Shown here in pieces: positions 24,047-36,100 of a stretch of 64,000 bases of DNA. Both the position numbers and the translations under genes were made by a program. The notes under the pieces were generated by a model. The model searched no databases, was not told the DNA's origin, and worked only from the letters and a program-made list of their open reading frames with translations. Position 1 is the first letter of the stretch. Each line of letters begins with the position of its first letter. The stretch covers positions 5,027,001-5,091,000 of the forward strand of contig JAGUCH010000008.1 of the NCBI GenBank assembly GCA_019096065.1, in the 5' to 3' direction. Source of the DNA: Paracyclopina nana. Its lineage: Eukaryota > Arthropoda > Copepoda > Cyclopoida > Cyclopettidae.

Positions 24047-24116
24047 GACTCCACCGGGATTCGAACCTGGGTCTGTTGAGTGAAAAGTCTGCACTCTGCC
24101 AATGTACTATCAGAGC
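24047..24116 (-). tRNA. tRNA-like sequence, degenerate
   Basis: On the minus strand the T-arm (CCAGG TTCGAAT CCCGG) and B box GGTTCGAATCC are clear, a D-arm-like TGGCAGAGTGC precedes them, and a run of seven T follows the 3' end as a Pol III terminator would. A loop TTTTCAC would place TTC (Glu) as anticodon. However the acceptor pairs at about 4 of 7 positions and the anticodon stem does not pair, so I read this as a tRNA pseudogene or tRNA-derived SINE head. Confidence 0.4.
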
Positions 24117-24889
24117 ATACTTAATTTAGTGTACTTTATGGCATACTAAAAACCGTTTACATTGCGGTTTAAAAAAGTCTTTGAAACCATTCCTAATGAA
24201 GAACATCAAAACACATGAAGCATCCTCAATCAATAGCCCCTGCCGTCGATGGTAAATAGCGCCCCCTATTGTGAAAATAGAGCTAGTATCAACGCAGCGG
24301 CGTAGCAAAGGGAAATAAGGATTTTTGAGTTTTTCTTGAGACCTATGGAGTATTTTCGAAAATGATGAAAGTAAACTCATTAGTATTTTTATCAACAACA
24401 ATTTTGGTAAAAAATATCTGTTTGTGCATGGCATATTCACCCAAGAACTCAATATCAATTGGAACTATGCTTTTGGCAAAAAGAAAATTCTCTGAAAACA
24501 CTAACATTTTGCAAATGTCTTCAAATGACTGCTCATGTTTTGGTTTTATGCTACAATATCATCAGTTTTTATATGAAAGCAAATGGAAAAGGTGCTGCAT
24601 TCAGAGGCCTAAGATCAGCGGAGGAATTTTCAGAAACGCAGGAAATGAGCTCCCTCTATATTTTCTTACGCTCAAATGCAAGGCTTATCTGGCTAAAAAT
24701 CACTCAAAATATCTGGTTACCCTGCAAGTGCTGAGCTCTAGCTGGAGATGCGCGTGCGCGATTGACCGCAAAGTTTTACCTGCAACCGAGCAGTCTTTTT
24801 TAAGGCTAATTTCTTGATTAAATTGATAATTTTTTAGCATTCAAAAGTAGTATTGAGACTTTTAACCGTCACGAAGCTGACAAAAATGT

Positions 24890-25039
24890 CAATACTGTCC
24901 TGATGACTCGTCCATATAGGGTTTTTCGCTCATTCGTAGTAAAATTCCAGATCACTCGTGGCTTCGCCACTCGGTGATCTTTCATTTGACTACTCATGAG
25001 CGAAAAACCCTATATGGACTCGTCATCAGGACAGTATTG
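24890..25039. repeat. 150 bp palindromic MITE
   Basis: CAATACTGTCCTGATGAC at the left is mirrored by GTCATCAGGACAGTATTG at the right, and GGGTTTTTCGCTCAT pairs internally. The tip is GATCACTCGTGG-CTTCG-CCACTCGGTGATC. Almost the whole length folds into one hairpin. No coding capacity. Confidence 0.8.
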
Positions 25040-25750
25040 TTACATTTTCCATGGATCGTCATTTTTTTCTTCTAAAAAAAACCGACGACGACTGAAACTG
25101 TTGGTATAACTTTAGTAGCTTTTAAAATGAGGAAGCAAGGGCATAAATTATTTCTACTTTTTTGAGTAATTGCAATAATTTAGGAAGTCTCAAAAAGAGG
25201 CAAACGCCATATTTTGATGAAGACAATTTGCCTCGGGTCTTTTTTCGGGCCTCACTTCTTCTTCGACATCATTTTTAAGCCTGGCTCTTTTTATGGTAGC
25301 TCCTTTCATTCCCCAAATTGGAATTACAATTTCGAAGGTGCCAATTTCTAGGGAAACAATTATCCGGTTGCCTTCTGTCGTCTCTTGACATGTACCATGT
25401 GACCCAGTCATTATGAGGTGCATTGAAGCAGCAGTAGCATCAAAATATGCCCAATAAATTGCAATTGAACATACCCAATCGAATTATTATTATTGGATTT
25501 GCTTTGTTGCTAATAGGCAAATGGCGTGTCTCACATTTTTACCTCGAAATTGTGCCACAGCCAGGGTACTGAGAAAAAATCAGACAAAAACTTCTAATTG
25601 ATTCAGCCATGGCTTTTCCCTCTATGCATAATTGCAGGGTTTGAATTGAAAGTGTGGCTTTCAGAAATCATAAGTTTGAGAGAGGCCACAAAAACACTAC
25701 TCTTTTGTTTGCTTTGTTCCAACTACCTATTAAAAGCTAGAAGTTCGGTG

Positions 25751-25764
25751 CCGCCAGGTGGCGC
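25751..25764 (+). promoter_or_regulatory. Single CTCF-like site
   Basis: CCGCCAGGTGGCGC, a 13 of 14 match to the consensus core, without the CTGGCTGCA module. Confidence 0.45.
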
Positions 25765-27154
25765 TTCCTATAGTAAGCAAAATAGGTTATGTACTAAAAA
25801 AACCCTAATTTAAAATGTGAACATAACATATGAAGTCTCCAAGAAAGTGTGGCATTATTGGTAGGAAAATATCAGCAGCATAATTGTAAGAATCTTCAGC
25901 CATAAAATGGTCAATTTGTCGGGGATATCTTTACACAAAGAGACATGAGCGAGAAGATCAGCAGGGACTATGGAAGGTAAGATGGCACTTATGGTTACTG
26001 TTACATGAGAGAGGAGAGACTCAGTTTGATTAGGCCATTTCCATGCGACTGAGGTTGCCAATGCTACTCATACGTGTCTTCGACAGAGCCGAGCAGAACT
26101 CCACTTCTATCCAACATCCACGTTCGTTCATCCGCCAAAAGAAGGGGGATGGATATCAGATGTACCTTGATTACAAGTCAGACTATAATACGTACAACAA
26201 AAGATAGTAGTAGTAGCAGTATTTGACCTGGAAAAGGCTGATTCAAAATGTCGCCGTGATTGAGTCATGCCTAGTTGAGCAAAACTGCATGCTAGTGCTG
26301 CCAAAAGTTGCAAAAAAGTCCATTGTAATTACATACTAGGAGGTCCAATTTTTGCCATACATTTGCCATTCTGACAAGAACACTCATGTTTCAACGATTG
26401 CTTGCTTTTTGTGGCCAAAAACACTTTTTTGATCAAGGAAACGGCTAATGAGGCTTGATTGCTACCCTTCAATCTTGCTTTCATTTCTTAATGCCGGAAA
26501 AGCGTATTAAAGGAAAATGTACGATACAAACAGCAATTACATCATTTTAGTAATTTTACGGCTTTTTAAAGAGGTGATTTATCACTTTGAGGCACAGTCC
26601 CCACAATTGAAGCAGTGATTCTCAACCAGGAAAAAGAGTCTTTTTAGCCATCTCTTCAGTCCAGAAAAGGCTCCATGTCAATTATATTTGAATCAAAAAC
26701 AAAGAATGACTGCAAAAAAAGCTGATTGTGTGAACAACAACCATACTACATGCTACTCTAGCATTCCATAGCGTCACGGCTCTTTGCAAAGCCAAATCGA
26801 GGACTGGTGCAAAAAAGTGCTACCAGGTATCATTTCTCATACATGTTGCTTTTCAAGATGATGATTAGTGTCTGGCATGGAATTTTGGCAAAAAATATCA
26901 AATTGCTCCTGGCTCTCATCAACTTCAGACAGGTAGCATTGCTCTAACCAGCACTAGAAGAAGCAGCTACTAATGAAATTATAAATTATTTAGTCACTGC
27001 ATCCATCACCTTGTTTTGTGCTTGAAATTAATCAAACAAGCTCCAAGCAGCACAAAAAGTTGTGGTAGCAATTAATGGAGTCTCAGCTTGAGGCTGGCTT
27101 CCAGCCAGCTGAAAATTGCATTTGTGACATAAAACAGCAATTGTCAAATCTCAC

Positions 27155-27218
27155 CAGCAGTGGCACCTTTATGAATGGTGGCTCCTTGATTACAGGGGAG
27201 GAGGAGGCAAAATTATTG
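27155..27218 (-). CDS. Candidate exon of an unidentified minus-strand gene
   Basis: 64 bases between an acceptor (TTTTCTGTGACAG) and a donor (CTG then GTGAGA). The frame NNFASSSPVIKEPPFIKVPLL starts in the phase left by the exon at 33045-33109 (AG plus C gives Ser) and ends in phase 0. No homology recognised. Confidence 0.3.
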
Positions 27219-27319
27219 CTGTCACAGAAAACCATAGAACCACAACTCAAAAAAAATTTATTTGTCAAGAGGAATGACATTTGTTAAGATGGTTCTAAGC
27301 CAACATTGAAATTCTCTTA

Positions 27320-27464
27320 GGCTCATTATCTTCCGCGTCTTTGATCGTAGCATGGTTGCGGTTGTTATCGGTTCTTATTTACTGACGAGGTTGCGATGTC
27401 AGTAAATAAGAACCGATAACAACCGCAACCATGCTACGATCAAAGACGCGGAAGATAATGAGCC
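27320..27464. mobile_element. 145 bp near-perfect palindrome, PIF/Harbinger-like MITE
   Basis: Arms of 66 bases (starting GGCTCATTATCTTCCGCG) are perfect inverted copies around a loop of about 13 bases. TTA flanks both sides (27317-27319 and 27465-27467). A 3 bp TTA/TAA duplication with GG-starting TIRs is the PIF/Harbinger signature. Perfect arms imply a recent insertion. Confidence 0.8.
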
Positions 27465-30400
27465 TTAGTTTGGTTTTTAAGTTTTGCCAAAAATTGTGTG
27501 AGTAGAAGTATCATTATAAGGAAATATTTCTGAGTAAATCTTAGGTCCACGAGTGATATCGTGTTGCCTTTAATTATATCCTGCAGCCATTTGAGGAAAA
27601 AAATCCTGACCTTTATAATTTGGAGACATTTTTCACTCAACCGCACACAATAATCAAGGCCCTCGATTTTTCGTCGCAAAAAAGGTCGACACATTTCTGA
27701 TTGCAATCAGTCATGTCACATGAAAAGCTTGAAAATTACACGGCCACCCTCAACAATTATGCCATTTCTAAGCCAGAAAATAAGTGCAAAATGTGATTGA
27801 GAAAAGAAATCTATGCATTTGGAATCTCTTTTTTCCTTATCAATTCATAATTTCTCTTTTCCGCACAGAAAACACAATTTTGAGCAAACTTTCAGCTCAA
27901 GTTGCAATACTTTTGACGAGAGATGAGCAGTGCATAAATAAAGAGAGATTTCTTGAAAAAATAAAAGCAACCCCAACTAGTAGCTAGTATAGTAGCCTAA
28001 AGTTGTTCTTGCTTCGGCTCACATCTTGAAAAGCCATAGCCAACAAACTTTCCATTCCAAGCAATTAGATCCTCTTTTACAGCCAAGCTCGAAAGTTTCT
28101 TTCAGTAGAGTACAACATCTGAAATACTTGGAACTGAAGACTAAACTCGAAATGGCAGTATCAAGCATCGGGAGACAAGTGAAATGAATGGGTCAAACCT
28201 GGTATCAGCATTAGGCAGGGTATTGTCAGGGGCAAATCAGCTTTTTGCTTGAGAGGCCAGACTGCTTTCTCTTTTTTTATGGCATGTGTCTCAGATTTTT
28301 GAGGTTTAATTGAGGAAGGTGGTGAAAGCTGCAAAACAAAGGCAAACAATAACAATGTGGCTTGATGAAGAAGAAGACAGAAATGACCACACATTTCTAA
28401 TGAGAATCAACAATAAAGTGGAAGGAGAAGAAGAAGAAGTGTTGCTGCTGACTCAATGCTGCAATCAAGACCACACACACATCCACACACAGAGCAATAA
28501 GAAAGGGGAAGAGGAGAACTGCAAACATTTCGTGAAAGCTGTCTATAAATACTAGTACGGTTTGCTCATCTTCCAAATGGGTTTTCGGGCAAATTGAGAG
28601 ATGGAAACCATGCTTCTGCATCGTTCTGTATAATGTCTTTCTTTTTGTGCCAACAAAACGATGAAAAGTGGTTTACTCCACTGCTACGTTTGGATGGACC
28701 AGAAAATGTATGGTAAAAACGGGAAGATGGGAATAAACAAGCACAATTCTCACCTGCAATTTTCTGGCATCCAAATGGAATGTTGTATTAAAAACAGGAT
28801 ATTAATTCCGAGTTTTGGGGGATAGAAAAGAAGGAGGCCAAATAGTACATTCTACATAGTAGTGGGCCTTTCTGGGGCCTTCATCTCTGCTGCTCGTTTT
28901 CAGGCCTGCGATTGCAAAATGCTTTTTTGGCAGCTATAAAGAAGACCCAAGAAGCTGCTGCTGCTGGCCTAGAAAAGGCTTTCTTGGCCAAGGTTCCAAA
29001 AGCAATGGACAAGTTTTGTCCTCTACACTGGCTTTGCCAGCAGACATTTTGCAATGTACATTCGGGAATGACTCTGTCATCTCGTCAACCATTGCCATGC
29101 TCAATTTATCATTAAGTAGTTTTCTTGCCCAAGAAAAAGAGAGGGAAAAGTTTTGCACTGTCGTAATAAGGCCTAGACAATGGTCACGTCTTTGTCATCC
29201 ACAGCATAAAGAGACGAACAAAAGGCCTTGCTTCTTTCTTGTAATGCTAAGCCAGAGTTTCCACAATTTCGAAATGGGGTTTATGAGCCGTTACTGGATC
29301 CACGTAGCCTTCATATCGAATAATGAACAAGGCCGCTTCTTCTTCTTCTTCGTAGTGCAAAAGTTGGAGAAATATCACTTCGTTCATCCGAACAAAGAAA
29401 AAGGGGCCTTTCTAATTCTTTTCTTTTTTTACTTTTCGTTCCCACGCTGTAACTCTTATTTACACCCAGTGTAAAACAGGGCTATAAAGTCATTTTGACT
29501 TGAACCTTACATTTTAACTAAATGGGGATTTTTCATTTTAAAGTCCTAAATTTGCTATTTTACTAGCATGCACAAAAAAATCCCTTTTTCGAATCTCGAC
29601 TTTTGAAATCGCGAGATTTTCACACTTCTAAGATATCATAAGCATTAGGTGAAAACGGCCATTTTAACAGGCCATGAAGCATCCCTCATCAATTTATACA
29701 GCATCCCAATATAATGGTGTCCTTGACTTTTTAAAGCTTGCATTTATGAAGGGAGGAAGAAAGAGGGCCATGGCACACTCGGAAATGTAGCTAGTTATGT
29801 GACATCCATGTCAAATAATTTTGGCGCACAAAGATATGTCGTATTTGCTGGAAAGGCCAACGATGAGGGCTGCAGTGCAGTGGAGGAGGCCTTTTCATTG
29901 GGATATTGCGAACAGAGATTGCACACGCAGCCTCAATCGCGAGTTGGACGCCAAGTGAAATTAGCAGAAGTAAACCATTGCAGCTGAAAGGAAAGCTCGC
30001 GCTTTTGCTTTTCATAATGCCAAGCGCGCACATTCGGCCCATAAAATGAGGCCCAGCTCTTTTTTCGTGCTTAGTGGTCATTAGAGGCCTTGGTGAAGCA
30101 GTACGAAAACTTAAAGCCCTATAGGTTTCCTTTCACATTGCACCAAATTCCTTCTTGGTAGGCCTAATTCGCGCAAATTCAGCAGGCCGTGACACGCGCG
30201 CTGCTTATTCATGCTTTCCTTCCTGTTTTATTCATCCCTTCGGAAATCTATGATCAGTGAAATGCGGTATTCATTTCTGGCATTGCTTTAAGTGAATTTC
30301 CATTATTAAAATTGTTAAGCAATTTGTAGTACATTGAATACACTTACAAAAATGGTGAAGTAAACAGCTTTACTTAAAACTGAAAAGCGATTACGTTAAA

Positions 30401-30497
30401 TCAGGATTTTTTTGTTTTATGAATCTAATATGAAATTTGAAGGCATTATCAGGATTTTTTTTGTTTTATGAATCTAATATGAAATTTGAAGGCATTA
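30401..30497 (+). repeat. 48 bp tandem duplication
   Basis: A unit running from TCAGGATTTTTTT to GAAGGCATTA is present twice in direct succession (30401-30448 and 30449-30497). The copies differ only by one T in the poly-T run, so the duplication is recent. Confidence 0.85.
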
Positions 30498-31386
30498 TGA
30501 AGCAGATGAGAAGGCCCCATTACTTGCTATATACTACATATACGTATGCTAGCTTTCAAATTACATTTTCCTAGCTTCCATGTGCTGATGACTCATGTTT
30601 TTCATCCTGAGTAACATAACACAGACTTGCTCGTTGGTGTGAAACCATTTCCAACATATGGCCAATTTGTTTGATAAAGGAAAATAGTAGCCATGGCATG
30701 CCAAGTGGGATCTGGTTTCTGTCTCTCAATAATGCTATAATTGAAGAAAGAACTGAGTGGGCTTCTTTCAAGCTTGCTTAATTTTTTTCCAAAGAAAAGT
30801 TTGCTACCCTACGTAGTACGCTTCTCCTTTTTCTTCATCCCGTCTCTCTTTTGTTATTTTGAGGCCATCTCCACGCAACTCACGTGCCAAGGAATGAGGA
30901 CGTCCCTCTATAGTTACATGTAAAAGCAGGGAAGAAGAATCCCTGGTTACATTTTGAAAAATCTGGGGAAACTCCTCTATATCAATGATTAGAGTGTGGA
31001 AGAGAAGCACTTGGAAGACCTAGAGGCTCAAGGAGACTTTGATCTTTGTGGCATGTTTATTATGCCAGCAGCTTTCGTCGTGACAGACAAAGATGCAAAA
31101 TCCCTCCAAAGCCACCAGAAAAAAACCCACTTTGAATACGCATTCAGCTATTTTCGGCTAATGGTCCGTGACGCAGTTGATGGACGGACCATTAACGTTG
31201 TTCTCTAAAGCTCCAAATAGCTCTTCTTTTTCGGGCAATTCAACTTTTGTCTCTGGCTTGAAATATTTAAATTTGAGGAGCACTAGAAGCAGCAGCTTTT
31301 TCTTCATGGTTTATGACTCCGCTGACGCAGAGTCCTAAAAGTTATCATCAAGAGAAGTGGGGCTTATTGCTCAAGAACAAATCTGG

Positions 31387-31423
31387 CCGCCAGGTGGCGC
31401 GCGGTGCACCTGCAGTGGCTGCA
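31387..31423 (+). promoter_or_regulatory. Single CTCF-like site with TGGCTGCA module
   Basis: CCGCCAGGTGGCGC at 31387-31400 is followed by TGGCTGCA at 31416-31423. No second inverted core within 100 bases. Confidence 0.5.
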
Positions 31424-33044
31424 GGGCTGCAAGGCAGAAGCGGCAGCTTGCGAAATGTTTCTGTTGTTCCCCTCTTCAGTGCAGTGCATGCTTTCTTGTT
31501 TTAGCACATTTGGTCAGTCACTTTTTATGGCTAAGGAGGAGAAGGTAAAAGCCATGTGTGCACACGGCAAAAAGATCTTGAAAGCAGGAGAAGAGATGAG
31601 ATTAAATTCCTGTGACACATGTGAAAGTTATGGGCCAGCCAGTCTCAACATTTTCCCCTCGACTCTCCATGTCAGCTTTTGTTATGTGATGGGTGGTTAT
31701 AAGTGGGAAAAAGGGGACCCCCTCTCACACCTCACCTTCAAGCAGCAAAAATTCTTCATAACACCACGCGCGCAATATCCTCAACTTGACTATATCTCAC
31801 CGCGCTTCAGCAGTATTGTTCATTTCCAAAGAAAGCATTCCTCTAGCTCCATTTGGTTTAGGGAAAAAAAGACAGCAATAAAATCAGGTCATTTTTTCAG
31901 CAATTGAGGCTAAGAACTGGTCATTATTTGAGCGTTATTAATGCATTTACCGCTTGATATGCCAATGAAGTTAATGAAACTATGCATTCTGATTTATTAT
32001 GAGAAGCGTAGCGTGCTCGCGCAGTGCAACATTTATTGCAACTGCTACTTCTTCACCAAATGGCCAATTCGTGCTGGTGAATAATGTGCTCTTGATCTAT
32101 GAATTCAAGGAGAATCTCATCCATATGAGACTTTTTATTCACATTTCAGCAATGAGCTCCGCAAACAAACCTAATAAAAATCCATGAACTCTCATTAATG
32201 CACCTTTGCTGCCTTCACCAAAAAATTAACTAACCTAATCTGCTTACCCAAGAAGTTTGCTGAATAAACTCCCAAAAAGCAGTTTGATTACAAACAGAAA
32301 TGGGTTCCTTCATGAAAACTGGCTGACTATGAAAAATCCCTAATTTTTAAGCAGGATTCCAGCCAGGAGAATCTTGCGCATGGCAAGCTTTCGAAAAGAT
32401 GCTTTGAACGGCATGGACGAATAGGAAAAGAGTTAGGCATTAAGGTGGATCTCATCAGATCCACGTGTGAGAAATGGGGAGGGAGGAGCAGCAGCTCTCA
32501 GGCCAGGCTTTCTTTATGAGAGAACCTGCGCATTTGACGAAAGCAAGGTGAGCTGACAAACATCATTGGTCACCTTCTGCATCTGCCACCAGCCCTGATT
32601 TATGAGGAGGACCAGACCAGTGTGCTTCTCCATAAATCAGAATCCTCCAAAAAGAGAGGACTGGCATGCACTGGCACGCACAATTCCTAACTATTGCAGT
32701 TGCAAACCGCAAAAAAACTATTTTTGCAGCAACTGGAAAACCGCATAAAACCATCATCATGCTATCAATGCAAGCCTTAAAAATCAGCATTAGTTAATTA
32801 GGCTTTGGCCGTTTTCGTCGTCGTGGTGGATTTAATTGACTGAATTGGACATAAGGCTAGAATTACAAAGCCACAGCAAAAACAATGTCTGCCACGGTGT
32901 GTGCTGCAAGGCTTGGGTAGAGTGCAGCAACATTTTATTATTTTCTCATTAAGCTCCCTCCTTCTTCTATGTATATATGTGTATATGCTACTTGTAGCAT
33001 TATCATGCAGCTATTTTTGTGGTGGCAAAAAATCTCTAACTTAC

Positions 33045-33109
33045 CTTTTCGCTTCAAGTAGGCGTCCAAAGGCACGTTGCTGTTCATTTGATGCCATTAA
33101 TTGCTCCAC
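33045..33109 (-). CDS. Probable exon of an unidentified minus-strand gene
   Basis: 65 bases with excellent splice sites (TTTTTTTCAG acceptor, AG then GTAAGT donor) encode VEQLMASNEQQRAFGRLLEA and then K. It is strongly helical, a likely coiled-coil or helical-bundle piece. It begins in phase 0, matching the end of the exon at 37503-37567. Family not recognised. Confidence 0.5.
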
Positions 33110-36100
33110 CTGAAAAAAACCGGGAAAGAAGTGATAAATGAATGAATTAATTGATAGGAATCTGAGCATGAACATGAATGTTGCTGCGAGGCTCGGGCAA
33201 ATTACTGTCGAGTCTGCAAAAATGCTTCTTGCAGCAGCAGTAAATCAGATACACTAAAGTAGTAGCACATTATTATCAAGCCTAAATCAGCACTTTTGTT
33301 TTACGGCATTTTGACGACCTCTTGTACGAGCCATAAAATTTCGGTTACACATGTTTTATGCTCGCATTAAAAGCCGCTTACGACCACTGTGCCACTCTGC
33401 CTTTAATGAATGGAAAGTCTTGATGAACCGGTTAAAAGCCGTGCTCATCTAAGAAGGATAACCACATTTTCTTTGCTTGAGAAAATAATGAAATATGAAA
33501 GTAATCAAGCCAAGTGAGAAATGATTTTCTTGATTTTTCCTATGAAACAAATGATGAGAAAGCTAATGTTTGCTTTCATAATTTTGGGATATTTGCCGCG
33601 TAGGTGAACGCCTCATTTTAACCGGCTGTTTAAAAGTGTCGAACTTTTACTATGAAGAGAGAGAAGAGGCTACATGATCATAGGAGCTTAATATAGTTGT
33701 TCTCAACACTTTCTGCTTGACAAATGGCTGGAACGTTGAACTAAACGACCGCCTCATTTGTCAAACTGTTGCTACTACAGCTCCAGCTCGTACAGAGCAG
33801 ACCCCAATTGAATTACTTTCATTCAGATTTTTCTTCCTCTGTATTATTTCCAGCCCTAAAGGTGATTTATGGGACACAATACAGCGGGCCACCGTCGAGT
33901 GTGAAACAATAAGTCTTCCTACGTACTGTAATAATAGAACATGGCGGAAACATCCTGGCAAGTCTGCAATTAATTAGTATGATTTACCAGCCTTTTTTCT
34001 ATATCCAACAATAGACAGTTCCTATATGTAATCGGCCATTTGTCATTGACAGCTAGCATTTCAAAGAAAAGCATACTTTTTTAGAGACTCTACAATGCAG
34101 AGAGCAGCCAAAAAAAAGTAAATTAAATTGGACAGCAGAATCAGACAAACTTTCTTTCATAATAGACAGTGCAGTGGAAAAATAACAATTGCTGAGCCTT
34201 GTGAATCTGGCTACTAAACTTTTCTGCGTTTAGCTTTCAGGAGTGTAGATAAAACAGTTCAAGAAATGCTCTTTAATGCATGAGAAGGTGGCAAAACAGC
34301 AAAATTCAATTTGGAATCGCGGGGAAATGGCCCCTTTTTGCTTAGTGGACCGAAAGAACTATAGCTTTGGTGGGAATTTCACGATTAGCTTTCAACTCAA
34401 AGACATTCCTTGCTTGCCTTAAGGGTTGTTCAATCAACTGTTCATTTGTTTTGGTTTTCTCCTTTGATGCGATGTAGCAGTTTCTCGTTTTGGTAGCCCG
34501 CCATGTCATCAAAAGGTGGAAGAGTCTATAGTACCAAAAATGTCTCCCCTCAATGTCATAATTCAAGAGTCAAAGTGTCATCTGTTTGCCACATATGGAC
34601 TCTTATTTATGCAGGTATGCCTGTCAAGTTACTTATTTTTAATGGAATGGAAGAGTACTTCCAAAAATGCTTATGTTCCTACACACATGCATGCTAATTG
34701 CCACATTTGAAATTGAACCCAGCCAGATAAAAAAGGAGAGTCAACCACTTTAAAAGATAGCCTTTTTTGCACTCTGTCTGCTGGCGTCTTTATACTTTAC
34801 TCTATTCTGTATGCTATTTAGTAAGGAATTTTGAAGGCTTCCGCTCCCGAATTTATTGGACATATTCCATTTTGACAATGAGAGGGGATATTTTTTTTCC
34901 AATTGGACTTTCTTTAAATTCCCCCATGACTTGATGGTGCATTATAAATAAAGATGCTCAAAATAAAAGCTGTAATATTGAGCCATATGGAATAAATGTC
35001 AAGTTTTTTTAGGCAATTATTTGATTATTTAAAATAAATTAGCCAGAATGCCACATTTTCTGTACGTCTCTCCTTATAAAGTGTACTAGAGCTAAGAATT
35101 TCTGCATTAATTAGAGGCCATTCAAAACAAATCCATAGGGACTTTGAACGGGATCTAGAAGTTGGCACCCCCCTTTCAATCCTTAAAAGGATTGGTCCAT
35201 ACCCATAATTTGAGTATGAGACAACAACACAAGTGCTTGAGCTGGAAGAAGAAAACGAACGGGGTTGACTTCATAGGTACGTCCATAAATCTCTAGCCAA
35301 AGTCCTAAGGGTTTCTTCGTTTTTCTAGCAGTAATCCCAATCTAAATCTCATCTAAAGATGCTAGCCAACTGAGACTATTCTTTGTATATTTTTTGCCTC
35401 CCAAAAATACTGAGTAGTATTGCACGGTATTTTTGGGAAGCAGGAGGATTTTGCAAGAATTTCAAGGCTTCCGCCGCCGGAGTTTTCGTGGTTATCTCTA
35501 AAAGTTGGATTTCAGTGCTGCTGTCAGAAAGTTGAAGGGGTGGAAAGCATGATCTGGTAAGGCGATAGCATGTCGTTTACCGGGCTAATGATGATTATAT
35601 TCAAATTGCACGGAAATGATGCCTGAAAGGAGCTTCACAATTCCTCTCTTGAGCTTTCCTCAAATATATGTATGCAATCTCCACCGCTTTTGCAACAGTT
35701 GAGAATAAAGCAAAAGAGTAGGGCCTGAGTCGGTCACCAGGTGGCGCTCATTTCTGTGCTGGCAGCCGGGCCGGCGGGCCGGCCGGGCAGTGAACAATAA
35801 CAGGAGCGCCACCTGGCGGCAGAATGATGACATGATCAAAAGTAGGTTTCCATGCAGGCTTCCGCCATTTTCATAATCAGAGCTTAATTTGCAAGGGATT
35901 TTAAAAGGGAGTAGTAGGGCACAAATTGGACTGGAATTAGCTGGCTGGTGCTGCTGGCAGAATGACGTGAACACACACTAGTAGTCGCACTATGTAGGAA
36001 GCTAATTCTGAAATCTGTGCGCTAGCTGCTGCTATAGCTCCATCACTTGAGTTGCGGACGACTTTGAATCTGACCCAGGGGAGACATCTGCCTCTGCCTT

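Larger units (their letters stand above)
22832..27154. other. Gene-poor region
   Basis: Apart from the CTCF pair, the tRNA-like sequence and the palindromic MITE, I see no supported gene. Short minus-strand exon-like stretches (25541-25575; 25190-25330) have splice-like ends but no family similarity. They could belong to the long minus-strand gene whose better exons lie at 27155, 33045 and 37503. Confidence 0.35.
27468..33044. other. Gene-poor region, inferred intron
   Basis: No supported exon. It contains one CTCF-like site (31387) and a 48 bp tandem duplication (30401-30497). Several open frames here lack splice context and similarity. Confidence 0.4.

Noticed and set aside
25190-25423. 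Minus-strand frame with IGTFEIVIPIWGMKG and a basic stretch
   Set aside because: Has a plausible acceptor but no recognised family, no linked donor upstream in the right phase that I could confirm, and no polyA signal evidence.
31159-31197. Small inverted repeat around TAATGGTCCGT
   Set aside because: Arms of about 11 bases with no flanking duplication or conserved context; too short to support a function.
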